Source of the DNA: Candidatus Nealsoniibacteriota bacterium
GTDB lineage: Bacteria; Patescibacteriota; Minisyncoccia; Minisyncoccales; PWPS01
NCBI GenBank assembly: GCA_003557645.1
Contig: PWNV01000016.1
Location: forward strand, 1-32,166
Reading direction: 5' to 3'
DNA: 32,166 bases
Positions 8,025 to 17,521 of this stretch are shown in pieces. Every line of letters begins with the position of its first letter. Position 1 is the stretch's first letter. The notes below the pieces were generated by a model. That model saw nothing but the letters and a program-made list of their open reading frames with translations. It had not been told where the DNA came from and searched no databases. A program made the translations under genes and the position numbers.

Positions 8025-9317
8025 ATGACCAAGAAAGAAAAAACAACTGCAAAGAAAAAAGACGTAGCGGAAGAGGACTCAATCCGTGAAATAAAGGTAA
8101 GGGTTGTGGGAGTAGGAGGGGGAGGAGGTTCGATTATCAGTGGCATTTCATCTGACTTAAAAAGAGTTCTTTTTGCTGCTGCAAACACTGATTTACGGGC
8201 GCTAGAAGAGGTTACGAAAAGAAAAAAAATTAAGGGATTTAATTTTGGCAAGAAGGTGACAGGGGGACTTGGAACGGGAATGAACGTTGAGCTTGGAGAG
8301 AAAGCTGCAAAAGAAGAATATGAGGAGATAAAGGAACTTTTTAGAGGGCAGGATATTGTAATCTTAGTTGTTTCCCTTGGAGGAGGGGCCGGCTCTGGAG
8401 CTCTTCCTGTTTTTGCTGCAGCAGCTCGCGAAATGGGAGTAATTACTTATGGCTTTTTTACTCTTCCCTTTCTTTTTGAAGGAGAGAAGAAGATGAAAAT
8501 AGCCAAAAGTGCAATTAAAAAGGCGATGCCTCATCTGAATGCAGTTACGATTTTGCCAAACGAAAAAATATTTGAAATTGTTGATAAAAATACACCGTTG
8601 AAGAAAGCCTTGTCTGTAATGAATGAAAATCTTGCTCAAGACCTTGAAGGCCTTGTAGAGACTATTTATGAAACTGGCCTAATCAATATTGATTTTGCTG
8701 ATGTGCGTGCTGTTTTAGAGAATCGAAAAGGAGCGCGCAAACTTACCTATCTTAATACAATTGAGGCCAACTTAGAGGAAGGTTCTCAGGAGATCGTCAG
8801 GAAGGCCGTTTCAAATTCGCTCTACTCTTATGATATTAGCAGTTCTCGCGGTGTGCTTTTTAACATTACGGGAGGAAAGGACATAGGTCTTGCGGATATT
8901 TCTGCAATAGCTGAAAATATTGCTCATTACACAGATGGAAAAGCAAAAATTATTGTTGGAATAATACAAAAACAAAGATATCGAGATAAGATTAAGATAG
9001 TTCTTCTTGCGACTGGTTGTGGAGAGGAATATCTTCAGAAAGAAATAGGAGTTGAAGGAGAAAAGAGAAAACCAGAAAAAAAGAAAGTAGAGAAACCTAA
9101 AAAAGCGTCGCCAAAAAAGAAGTCAAACAAAAGAAAGAAAACAAGCAAGAAAGAGAAAACAGACAAAGAAAAGAAGATTGTTATCTCTTATGATAAAAAT
9201 ATCATTCCTCCGGAAAAACAAAAAAAACCGCAAAGCCAAGAGGAGGAAGAGATAATAAAAGAAGAGGAGAAATGGGATGAGCCAACCTTTTTAAGAAGAA
9301 TTAATGACGATGATTAA
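8025..9317 (+). CDS. ftsZ: Divergent FtsZ-family tubulin GTPase with Lys-rich linker and C-terminal FtsZ-like tail
   Basis: GGGGGS, GGLGTGMN, SLGGGAGSGALP (variant tubulin signature), INIDFADVRAV (T7 loop), GVLFNITGGKDIGL, C-terminal DEPTFLRRI. Confidence 0.88.
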   Translation: MTKKEKTTAKKKDVAEEDSIREIKVRVVGVGGGGGSIISGISSDLKRVLFAAANTDLRALEEVTKRKKIKGFNFGKKVTGGLGTGMNVELGEKAAKEEYEEIKELFRGQDIVILVVSLGGGAGSGALPVFAAAAREMGVITYGFFTLPFLFEGEKKMKIAKSAIKKAMPHLNAVTILPNEKIFEIVDKNTPLKKALSVMNENLAQDLEGLVETIYETGLINIDFADVRAVLENRKGARKLTYLNTIEANLEEGSQEIVRKAVSNSLYSYDISSSRGVLFNITGGKDIGLADISAIAENIAHYTDGKAKIIVGIIQKQRYRDKIKIVLLATGCGEEYLQKEIGVEGEKRKPEKKKVEKPKKASPKKKSNKRKKTSKKEKTDKEKKIVISYDKNIIPPEKQKKPQSQEEEEIIKEEEKWDEPTFLRRINDDD

Positions 9318-10140
9318 GAAATTAAAAAAAGTTGTAATCCCTATCACAGAAGCAAGTGAAAGCTTGTTTCCTTTTAGTAGGTCTGTTCCACGAGAGCTTC
9401 TTCCTGTAGGGGATTATCCGTTAATTCAACATATTGTTGATGAGGCAGTAGAGAGTGATGCAGATGAAATAGTTTTTGTTCTCCCTTCTTCTGGCAAGGT
9501 AGTCGTTAACCACTTTAAAGATATTGATAAAGTTTCTGATAAGGAAAAAGGGTTTAAGGATCGTTACTCTCCAATTTCTTTTTCTTATCTTCTTCAGAAA
9601 AAAAAGACTGAAAGTGGTTATACAATCTCTAAAACTGAAAAGAAAATGGAAGGAGAGCCGTTTGCAGTTTCTTTCCCTGATACAATTTTTTACGGGAAAA
9701 AACCTGGGATTGATCAGCTTTTTAGTGCTTATCGTACTTCGGAAAAGCCAGTAGTAGCACTGAAAGAGGTTGACGACAAGGAGGTTGCCTCCTCTTTAAT
9801 TGTTGAGACGGAAAAAATAGCAAATCGTCTTTACAAAATTAGAAAAATCCATAACTGTCCTAGCCCCGAAGAAACAAGCTCTAGACTGGCCCTTGCAGGA
9901 AGATATATCCTCACATCTCTTGTCTTTGATCATCTCAAGAAGATGAGAGAAGATGCAAAAATTGCTGATGCATTAAATAGCATTATTAGTAGTGGAAAAA
10001 TTGTGTACGGCAATCAATTGGACGGAAGTTGGTTTTCTTGCAATGATGTTCCCTCCTATCTAAAAACCAATGCTTTTTTTATGGCTGAAAATTCATATTT
10101 TTCAAATGATCTAAAAAAATATTTTAAGGAAATATTATGA
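9304..10140 (+). CDS. GalU-like nucleotidyltransferase homologue with degenerate nucleotide-binding loop
   Basis: KKVVIPITEASESLFPFSRSVPRELLPVGDYPLIQHIVDEAVESDADEIVFV aligns to GalU N-terminus but lacks GLGTR. Confidence 0.75.
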   Translation: MTMIKKLKKVVIPITEASESLFPFSRSVPRELLPVGDYPLIQHIVDEAVESDADEIVFVLPSSGKVVVNHFKDIDKVSDKEKGFKDRYSPISFSYLLQKKKTESGYTISKTEKKMEGEPFAVSFPDTIFYGKKPGIDQLFSAYRTSEKPVVALKEVDDKEVASSLIVETEKIANRLYKIRKIHNCPSPEETSSRLALAGRYILTSLVFDHLKKMREDAKIADALNSIISSGKIVYGNQLDGSWFSCNDVPSYLKTNAFFMAENSYFSNDLKKYFKEIL

Positions 10141-11000
10141 AGAAAATAAACTCAAATTTACTGCGCGAAATTTATAAAAAAAGGGAGAGCAGTGCACGCA
10201 AATATGATCACGGGCTAGTTATCGTGATTGGCGGTTCTAAAGTTTATAGCGGATCACCAGCTCTTTCTGCTTTTTCCGCTTTTAGGGCTGGCGCAGACAT
10301 GGTCCAAATAATAGCCCCTCAGCGTGCGGCAGATATTGCTGCAGGATTTAGTCCTTCTTTAGTTGCGTTTCCGTTAGAAGGAGGTCATTTATCCACTGAT
10401 CATCTTTCTGATTTACTGGCCCTTACTCGCTCTGCAAAGACGGTGGCCAGAGGTAACGTTGCTGTGGTTATTGGAGGTGGGACAGGGAGAGACGAAGAGA
10501 CAAAAAAAGTAATCAGGGAGTACCTAAAGGAAGTAACTGTTCCAGTAGTAATTGATGCCGATGCAATATATGCGCTTGAAGATGAGAAAATAGATTTTAC
10601 TAATAAGAATTTTTTGATTACCCCTCATCTTCATGAGTTTTACGTTCTTACGGGGATCGATGTTGGTAAAACAAAAAAAGAGGATAGGGGAGAGGTGGTA
10701 AAGTTAAAGGCGAAGGAGCTTTCTTCCGTGATTCTACTTAAAGGAGAGTTAGACTTTATCTCTGATGGTGAAGAGATTGCAGTAAATGAAATTAGTGTAC
10801 CGTATCTAACTACTGGTGGTTGTGGAGATACTCTTGCTGGAATTTCTGCAGCACTTCTTGCAAGGGGAGTGGAAGGTTTTAAGGCAGCACAAGTAGCAGC
10901 CTTTATCAACGCTAAAGCTGGAAAATTGGCGGCTGATGAAAAAGGAGAATCGCTAATTGCAGTGGATCTTATTAATAAAATTGAAAAAATAATAAAATAG
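10137..11000 (+). CDS. nnrD: ADP/ATP-dependent NAD(P)H-hydrate dehydratase (YjeF C-terminal / carbohydrate kinase family)
   Basis: VIGGSKVYSGSPALSAFSAFRAGADMV; VIDADAIYAL; LITPHLHEF; TTGGCGDTLAG. Confidence 0.88.
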   Translation: MKKINSNLLREIYKKRESSARKYDHGLVIVIGGSKVYSGSPALSAFSAFRAGADMVQIIAPQRAADIAAGFSPSLVAFPLEGGHLSTDHLSDLLALTRSAKTVARGNVAVVIGGGTGRDEETKKVIREYLKEVTVPVVIDADAIYALEDEKIDFTNKNFLITPHLHEFYVLTGIDVGKTKKEDRGEVVKLKAKELSSVILLKGELDFISDGEEIAVNEISVPYLTTGGCGDTLAGISAALLARGVEGFKAAQVAAFINAKAGKLAADEKGESLIAVDLINKIEKIIK

Positions 11001-11024
11001 TAGCTCGTTTGCCACAAGTTTTCT

Positions 11025-11927
11025 ATGTATGATGTAATAATAATTGGTGGGGGACCAGCCGGCATAACAGCTGGAATTTATGGTGTTCGGAAAAATCTAA
11101 AAACACTTCTTATTACGAAAGATTTTGTTGGGCAGGCTGGAGGGGCTGGTGCGATTGAAAATTGGCCGGGAGAAAAAGAGATAAGAGGAATTAATTTGAT
11201 GCAGAAGTTTGAAGAACACCTTCGTCACTTTAATCCTGAGATAGTAGAGGGTGAGATAGTAAAGAACATTACAAAAGAAGGTGATGAATTTAAAGTATTT
11301 ACAGAAAAAAGAGAGGAGATAGCAAAGACAGTTATTGTTGCAACGGGTAGAAATCCTAGACCACTAAAAGTTCCAGGCGAAGAAAAATTGACAGGGAAAG
11401 GAGTTTCTTATTGCGTTACTTGCGATGGAGTGTTTTTCAAAAATAAGAAGGTTGTTGTTGCTGGCGGAGGAGATGCTGGGCTGATGGCTGCCTTAGAATT
11501 AAAAGAATATGTTGAGAAAGTTTATATTATCGAAGCGACTGATAATGTCTGTGCGGAGGAGATATCTCTAAAAAGAGCGGAGAAGGCGGAAAATATTGAA
11601 ATAATAACGAGTGCTCGGATTGAGGAGATTAAAGGGGATAATATGGTTGAAGCGGTTGTCTATAAAAAAGGAGGAGAAGTAAAAGAAATTAGCGTAGAAG
11701 GAGTTTTTGTGGCTATTGGATCTATTCCAACTACGAGCTTTTTAAATAATTTGGTAAATTTTAGCAAGAGGGGAGAGATTGAAATTGATTTTGAAACTAC
11801 AAAAACAAATACAGAGGGACTTTTTGCCGCTGGAGATGTTACTAAGGTAAGAGATAAGCAAATAGTTGTGGCTTGTGGCGAGGGCGTAAAAGCCCTGTTA
11901 TCAGCTTATAACTTCATAAAACAATGA
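11025..11927 (+). CDS. trxB: Thioredoxin-disulfide reductase-like flavoprotein
   Basis: IIGGGPAGITAGIYGVRKNL; YCVTCDG redox motif; LFAAGDVT. Confidence 0.88.
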   Translation: MYDVIIIGGGPAGITAGIYGVRKNLKTLLITKDFVGQAGGAGAIENWPGEKEIRGINLMQKFEEHLRHFNPEIVEGEIVKNITKEGDEFKVFTEKREEIAKTVIVATGRNPRPLKVPGEEKLTGKGVSYCVTCDGVFFKNKKVVVAGGGDAGLMAALELKEYVEKVYIIEATDNVCAEEISLKRAEKAENIEIITSARIEEIKGDNMVEAVVYKKGGEVKEISVEGVFVAIGSIPTTSFLNNLVNFSKRGEIEIDFETTKTNTEGLFAAGDVTKVRDKQIVVACGEGVKALLSAYNFIKQ

Positions 11928-13126
11928 CGATAAGAAAATTAGAGGCGAGAGAAATCCTTGACTCCCGAGGAATTCCTACGGTAGAAGTTTCTCTTTACAC
12001 TGAAAGGGGAAAGTTTGTTTCTGCGGTGCCTTCAGGAGGCTCTACAGGAAGTTACGAAGCAAAAGAGCTTCGCGATGGTGGTAGTCGTTATATGGGTAAA
12101 GGAGTTAATAACGCAGTAAAAAACGTAAATGAAATTATTTTTCCCAAGATAAAGGGCAGAGAAGTTGATCCAAAAGAGATTGATGAAACTCTTTCGGCAA
12201 TTGATGGAACAGAAGACAAATCTAGCCTTGGTGCTAATGCAATTCTCGGAGTTTCGATGTCGGTTTATCGTGCCGCAGCAAAAAAAGTAGAACAACCTCT
12301 TTATGAATATATTTCTTCGTTTTCTTCTTCAACAAAATCAATACCACGACCGTGCTTTAATGTAATAAATGGCGGCGTTCATGCGGGAGGAAATTTATCT
12401 TTTCAAGAGTTTATGATTGTGCCTCAAGAGGATCTTTTTTCAGAGAATTTGCGTATCGCTACGGAAAGTTATCATGAACTTAAATCAAGTCTTAAAGATA
12501 GATATGGAGAGGGATCAATAAATGTCGGAGATGAGGGTGGATTTGTACCTGAAATTACAAGCTCAAAAGAGGCTCTTGCTTGCCTTGATCAGCTAAAAAA
12601 TAATTTGAAGATTTTCATAGATGCTGCAGCGTCGGAGTTTTTTGATGGTAAGGATTATAAAGTAGATGGAACGAAAAAAAACTTAGAGGAAATAGTCGAT
12701 CTTTATAAGGAGATCACAGAAGAGTTTAATGTTGTTGGTTTAGAGGATCCATTAAACGAAAATGACTTTCAAGGATGGGCAAAGCTAAGAAAAAAGCTAA
12801 GCAATGTTTTAATTATTGGGGATGATCTGCTTGTTACAAATCTTTCTCGCATTGAAAAAGCGCTTGAGGAGGATTCTTGCAACGCTGTAATTTTGAAAAT
12901 AAATCAAATTGGAAGTGTGACAGAAGCTATTGCTGCAGCTATGAAGGCTAAGAGTTTTGGGTGGAAAACTATCGTTTCGCATCGTTCCGGAGAGACTAGT
13001 GATAGCTTTATTGCTGATTTTGCAGTAGGGATAGGTGCTGACTATATTAAAGCAGGGGCGCCAGCAAGAGGAGAGCGTGTTGCCAAGTATAATAGGCTTT
13101 TAGAAATTGAAAAAGAGCTTATATGA
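11924..13126 (+). CDS. eno: Enolase
   Basis: REILDSRGIPTVEVSLYT; SGGSTGSYEAKELRDG; GDEGGFVPE; SHRSGETSD. Confidence 0.97.
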   Translation: MTIRKLEAREILDSRGIPTVEVSLYTERGKFVSAVPSGGSTGSYEAKELRDGGSRYMGKGVNNAVKNVNEIIFPKIKGREVDPKEIDETLSAIDGTEDKSSLGANAILGVSMSVYRAAAKKVEQPLYEYISSFSSSTKSIPRPCFNVINGGVHAGGNLSFQEFMIVPQEDLFSENLRIATESYHELKSSLKDRYGEGSINVGDEGGFVPEITSSKEALACLDQLKNNLKIFIDAAASEFFDGKDYKVDGTKKNLEEIVDLYKEITEEFNVVGLEDPLNENDFQGWAKLRKKLSNVLIIGDDLLVTNLSRIEKALEEDSCNAVILKINQIGSVTEAIAAAMKAKSFGWKTIVSHRSGETSDSFIADFAVGIGADYIKAGAPARGERVAKYNRLLEIEKELI

Positions 13127-14322
13127 GCATTGGTAAAAAAATAATTTTTGTAGTTCTAGATGGTCTTGGTGACGAGAAGATACCGGGCCTTGGAAATAAA
13201 ACTCCCTTACAGGCTGCTCATACTCCTAATTTAGACAAGTGGGCAAAAAAGGGGAGATTAGGGCTTCTTCTTCCAGCCTTTAAAGGCAATCTTCCTACGT
13301 CTGAAGAAGGACATTTTTCGCTCTTTGGCTATGATCCGGTAGAGTATGGGATTTCTCGGGGAATCATTACTGCTAGTGGTTCAGGAATTAAAATCAAGAA
13401 GGGGGATGTTGCTTTGAGGGGAAATTTTGCCACGATTGAGGGTGATCGCGTCTTGAATCGAAGAGCTGGAAGAATCAAAACTCCGGGACCGCTCATTAAA
13501 GCAATTAATGGATTGGAAATAGATGGAGTTCGTTTTATAGTGAGATCAGCAAAAGAGCACAGGATTGGGATTGTTATGAGAGGGAAAGGACTTAGCCCGA
13601 AAATATCAAATAATGATACTCATTATGGAAAGGGAGCGAAAGCCATTGAAGGAGTTGAGCCCCTTGATAGCAGCAGGGAGGCCCGCTTCACAGCAGACGT
13701 TTTAAATAAGTTTTTTGTAAAAACACATCAAATATTAGAAAGTCACCAGGCAAACAAAAAGAGGAAATTTCCAGCAAACTATATCTTAACCAGGGGAGCT
13801 TCTGGGGTTGTTGATTTACCAACTTTTGAGGATAAATATGGGAGGAAAGCAGCCTGTCTTGCAGGAAAAATTTTATATAAACAGATCGGGAGAATGATAG
13901 GGATGGATGTCTTGGAGGTGAGAGGTGCTAACGGGACTCCGCAAACTAATCTTGAAGGTAAATTTAAAAAGGCTAGAGAAGCAATCTTTTCTGGATATGA
14001 TTTCGTCTTTGTGCACATAAAGGCAACTGACACTTTAAGTGAAGATGGTGATTTTCAAGGCAAAAAAGATTTTATTGAAAAGATTGATGAAAGTCTCATC
14101 GCCCTAGAAGAGTTTACCGATATTTTAGTTGTCACGGCTGATCACTCCACTTGTTCTTTGAGGGCAAGTCATTGCGCGGAAGACATCCCGCTTCTTATAA
14201 AGGGAATGGGAGTGGACCGAACTTCTCATTTTTCAGAAGAAGAGTGCAAGAAAGGGAATATAGGGAGAATTGATCAAAGGAATTTTTTGGAAAAGGTTAT
14301 TTTCAAAAAGCAGCTTGAATAA
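13123..14322 (+). CDS. apgM: 2,3-bisphosphoglycerate-independent phosphoglycerate mutase, archaeal-type
   Basis: IIFVVLDGLGDEKIPGLGNKTPLQAAHTPNLDKWAKKG; TADHSTCS. Confidence 0.94.
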   Translation: MSIGKKIIFVVLDGLGDEKIPGLGNKTPLQAAHTPNLDKWAKKGRLGLLLPAFKGNLPTSEEGHFSLFGYDPVEYGISRGIITASGSGIKIKKGDVALRGNFATIEGDRVLNRRAGRIKTPGPLIKAINGLEIDGVRFIVRSAKEHRIGIVMRGKGLSPKISNNDTHYGKGAKAIEGVEPLDSSREARFTADVLNKFFVKTHQILESHQANKKRKFPANYILTRGASGVVDLPTFEDKYGRKAACLAGKILYKQIGRMIGMDVLEVRGANGTPQTNLEGKFKKAREAIFSGYDFVFVHIKATDTLSEDGDFQGKKDFIEKIDESLIALEEFTDILVVTADHSTCSLRASHCAEDIPLLIKGMGVDRTSHFSEEECKKGNIGRIDQRNFLEKVIFKKQLE

Positions 14323-14379
14323 AGGATTCTTTTGTAATAAACTAAAAGTAATAGAGTAGTAATTAATAATATTAATATT

Positions 14380-14613
14380 ATGAAAAAAATAACTGTTTAC
14401 AGTACTCCGATGTGTACTTATTGTGTAATTTTAAAAAATTATTTAAAAGAAAAAAATATTGATTTTGAAGAAGTTGATGTAAGTCAAGACGAAGAGATGC
14501 AGAAAAAGATGATTGAAAAGTCAGGACAGATGAGTGTCCCTGTGACCGAAATAAATGGAGACATTATTGTGGGCTTTGATAAGGAAAAAATTGATGAGGC
14601 AATTGGATTATGA
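14380..14613 (+). CDS. Glutaredoxin-like / NrdH-like protein (CTYC)
   Basis: VYSTPMCTYCVILKNYLKEKNIDFEEVDV...MSVPVTEING. Confidence 0.88.
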   Translation: MKKITVYSTPMCTYCVILKNYLKEKNIDFEEVDVSQDEEMQKKMIEKSGQMSVPVTEINGDIIVGFDKEKIDEAIGL

Positions 14614-15602
14614 AGACAAAAATTGCAATCAATGGGTTTGGAAGAATAGGAAGGTCTGTGTTGAAAAATGCTCTAGCAAGTGAGGAGTTAGAGGTGGTGG
14701 CCATCAATGATTTAACTGATCCTAAAACACTTTTACATCTTTTTCAGTATGATTCTGTTTACGGTAAAAGTGAAGGTTTTTTAGAGGGAAATAGTCTAAA
14801 AATAAAGGGAAAAGAAATTGAGATATTTTCTGAAAAAGACCCTGAGACTCTTCCTTGGAGCAAGTTAGAGGTTGATGTAGTTCTCGAGTGTACGGGCATG
14901 TTCACAGAGTATGAAAGTGCATTAAAACATATCAATGCTGGAGCAAAGAAAGTAATCATTTCTGCTCCATCGAAGAACCCAGAAAAAATTCCTTCCCTAG
15001 TAATGGGAGTAAATGACAAGGCTTTTGATTTTAGTAAACATGAAATTATTGATATGGGGTCGTGTACTACTAACTGCCTTGCTCCAATTGTGAAGGCGCT
15101 ACACGACAGATTTGAAGTAAAGCAGGGATTTATGACTACAATACATAGCTATACGGCTGGACAAAATCTTCTTGATGGACCACACAAGGATTTGCGAAGA
15201 GCAAGAGCTGCGGCTTTAAATATAGTTCCTACAACAACGGGGGCGGCAAAGGCTCTAAAGAGAGTTATTCCTGAAATAGAAGATAGAATTGATGGAATTG
15301 CATTAAGGGTTCCTACTCCTACAGTATCGGTTCTGGATTTAACATGTATTTTAGGAAAAGAAATCAGCATTGAAGAACTCAACGGTGCGCTTCAAAGCTA
15401 TGCAAAGGAAAATAGTAGAATTCTAAAAGTAGAAGATGATCCTCTTGTCTCTTCTGACTATGTGGGCAGCACCTACTCTGCTGTTATCGATTCTGGAATG
15501 AGCAATACAGATGGGGGGCTAGTAAAAATTGTTGCGTGGTATGATAATGAATGGGCTTATGCACGTCGATTAAGTGAAGTTGCAAGTTTAATTTTTAAAT
15601 AA
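14610..15602 (+). CDS. gap: Glyceraldehyde-3-phosphate dehydrogenase, type I
   Basis: KIAINGFGRIGRSVLKN; SCTTNCLAP; WYDNEWAYARR. Confidence 0.97.
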   Translation: MKTKIAINGFGRIGRSVLKNALASEELEVVAINDLTDPKTLLHLFQYDSVYGKSEGFLEGNSLKIKGKEIEIFSEKDPETLPWSKLEVDVVLECTGMFTEYESALKHINAGAKKVIISAPSKNPEKIPSLVMGVNDKAFDFSKHEIIDMGSCTTNCLAPIVKALHDRFEVKQGFMTTIHSYTAGQNLLDGPHKDLRRARAAALNIVPTTTGAAKALKRVIPEIEDRIDGIALRVPTPTVSVLDLTCILGKEISIEELNGALQSYAKENSRILKVEDDPLVSSDYVGSTYSAVIDSGMSNTDGGLVKIVAWYDNEWAYARRLSEVASLIFK

Positions 15603-15613
15603 GGAAACAACAT

Positions 15614-17521
15614 ATGATCAAGAAAAAAAACCTTTACCATCCATCAAGTACGTTCAAGAAAAATGCTTGGGTTAAGAGTAAAGATGTTTATAAAGATGCT
15701 GAGAAGGACCCTGTAAAGTTTTGGGAACAGTTAGCAAAGGATATACACTGGAAAAAGAAATGGAGGAAAGCCTTTGAGCACAAGCCTCCTTATTTCAAGT
15801 GGTTTTTGGGTGGTAAGTTAAATTTTTCCGAAAACTGTTTAGACAAAAACATTGAAAGGCTAAGAAATAAAGTTGCCTTGATATGGGAGCCCGAGCCAGC
15901 AGATGAACGTCCTCGCTATTTCACTTACTATGAACTTTATCGAGAAGTTAATAAATTTGCTAATGGGCTTAAAAAAATAGGAGTAAAGAAAGGGGATAGG
16001 GTTGGAATCTATCTTCCTATGGTCCCTGAGGCTGTTATTGCGATGCTTGCGTGTACTCGTATTGGCGCTATTCATTCGGTGGTCTTCTCAGCCTATAGCC
16101 CGCAGGCGCTCCAGGTAAGATTACAAGATACAAAAGAAAAAGTTCTCATTACGGCTGATGGTTATTATAGAGCTGGCAACATCATTAATCTTAAAGGAAA
16201 TGCAGATGAGGCAGTTAAAGATACAAAAGTGAAAAAAATGATTGTTGTAAAGAGGGCAGGAAATGAGGTCAAGATGAAGAAAGGTAGAGACATTTGGTGG
16301 GAAGATGCAATGAAAGTGAAAGATAATTTTTGTAAGCCAGAAGAGATGGATAGTGAGGATCCTTTGTTTATTCTCTACACCAGCGGATCAACGGGAAAAC
16401 CAAAAGGAATTGTTCACGCATGTGGTGGATATACAGTGCAAGCCAAGTATACAGGAAAGTGGATCTTTGACATTAAGGATAACGATGTATTTTGGTCAAT
16501 GTCAGATATCGGATGGATTACGGGACACACTTACTCAGTTTATTCTCCCTTATTAAACGGTGGAACTTTTGTTCTTTTCGAGGGTGCTCCAAACTGGCCT
16601 AGCCCGGATAGGTGGTGTCAGATTATCGAAAAATATGGAGTAACGATCTTCTATACTGCTCCAACTGCAATTCGTATGTTCCAAAAATATGGAGATGACT
16701 TTATTAAAAAGCATGATTTAAGTACTTTGCGAATCCTTGGTTCCGTAGGAGAGCCAATTGATAAGGGGTCGTGGGAGTGGTATTTTGAAAAGGTTGGTAA
16801 AAAAAGGTGCCCTATTGTTGATACTTGGTGGCAAACGGAAACAGGTGGTATCTTGTTATCATCACTTCCTGGAGTAGGACCAGCAAAACCTGCATTTGCA
16901 GGAAGACCATTTCCCGGAATAAAATTTGATATTTTAAACAGTGAAGGAAAGTCCTGTAAAGCTGAGGAAAAAGGAGATCTTGTCATACTCCCTCCGTTTT
17001 CACCAGGAATGCTAAGAGGTGTTTATAAAAATCCCCAGAGGTATAAGAAAACCTACTGGTCTGATTTCGGAGAAAAGACATATTTTACTTCTGATATAGC
17101 CTACAAGGATAAAAATAGTTTGATTCGCATCGTTGGCAGAAGTGATGATATGATTAAAGTAGCTGGGCACAGAGTTTCGACAGGGGAGATCGAGGACACA
17201 GTTTCTAAAAGCTCTTCTGTCTTGGAATGTGCTGTGATTGGAATTCCAGATGAAATAAAAGGCGAAGTTCCTGCTGTATTTGTAGTCTTGAAAAAAAAGG
17301 AGAACCAAATTGAAAAAGTGGTAATTGAGGCAATAAAGAAAGGGATAGGACCGATAGCTCTTCCTAAAAAAATCTACACAGTTAAAGATCTTCCCAAAAC
17401 ACGCTCTGGTAAAATCATGAGAAGAATTTTAAGGAAGATTTTTACAGGCGAAGAACTAGGAGATCTCTCTACATTAGCAAATCCTGAAAGTGTTAAGGAA
17501 TTAAAAAAGATTCTAAAATGA
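15614..17521 (+). CDS. acs: Acetate--CoA ligase (AMP-forming)
   Basis: LYTSGSTGKPKGIVH; WWQTETGG; LPKTRSGKIMRRILRKI. Confidence 0.96.
   Translation: MIKKKNLYHPSSTFKKNAWVKSKDVYKDAEKDPVKFWEQLAKDIHWKKKWRKAFEHKPPYFKWFLGGKLNFSENCLDKNIERLRNKVALIWEPEPADERPRYFTYYELYREVNKFANGLKKIGVKKGDRVGIYLPMVPEAVIAMLACTRIGAIHSVVFSAYSPQALQVRLQDTKEKVLITADGYYRAGNIINLKGNADEAVKDTKVKKMIVVKRAGNEVKMKKGRDIWWEDAMKVKDNFCKPEEMDSEDPLFILYTSGSTGKPKGIVHACGGYTVQAKYTGKWIFDIKDNDVFWSMSDIGWITGHTYSVYSPLLNGGTFVLFEGAPNWPSPDRWCQIIEKYGVTIFYTAPTAIRMFQKYGDDFIKKHDLSTLRILGSVGEPIDKGSWEWYFEKVGKKRCPIVDTWWQTETGGILLSSLPGVGPAKPAFAGRPFPGIKFDILNSEGKSCKAEEKGDLVILPPFSPGMLRGVYKNPQRYKKTYWSDFGEKTYFTSDIAYKDKNSLIRIVGRSDDMIKVAGHRVSTGEIEDTVSKSSSVLECAVIGIPDEIKGEVPAVFVVLKKKENQIEKVVIEAIKKGIGPIALPKKIYTVKDLPKTRSGKIMRRILRKIFTGEELGDLSTLANPESVKELKKILK

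Noticed and set aside
9524-9754. 76-aa plus-strand ORF inside the GalU-like gene
   Set aside because: Out-of-frame ORF nested in a better supported gene.
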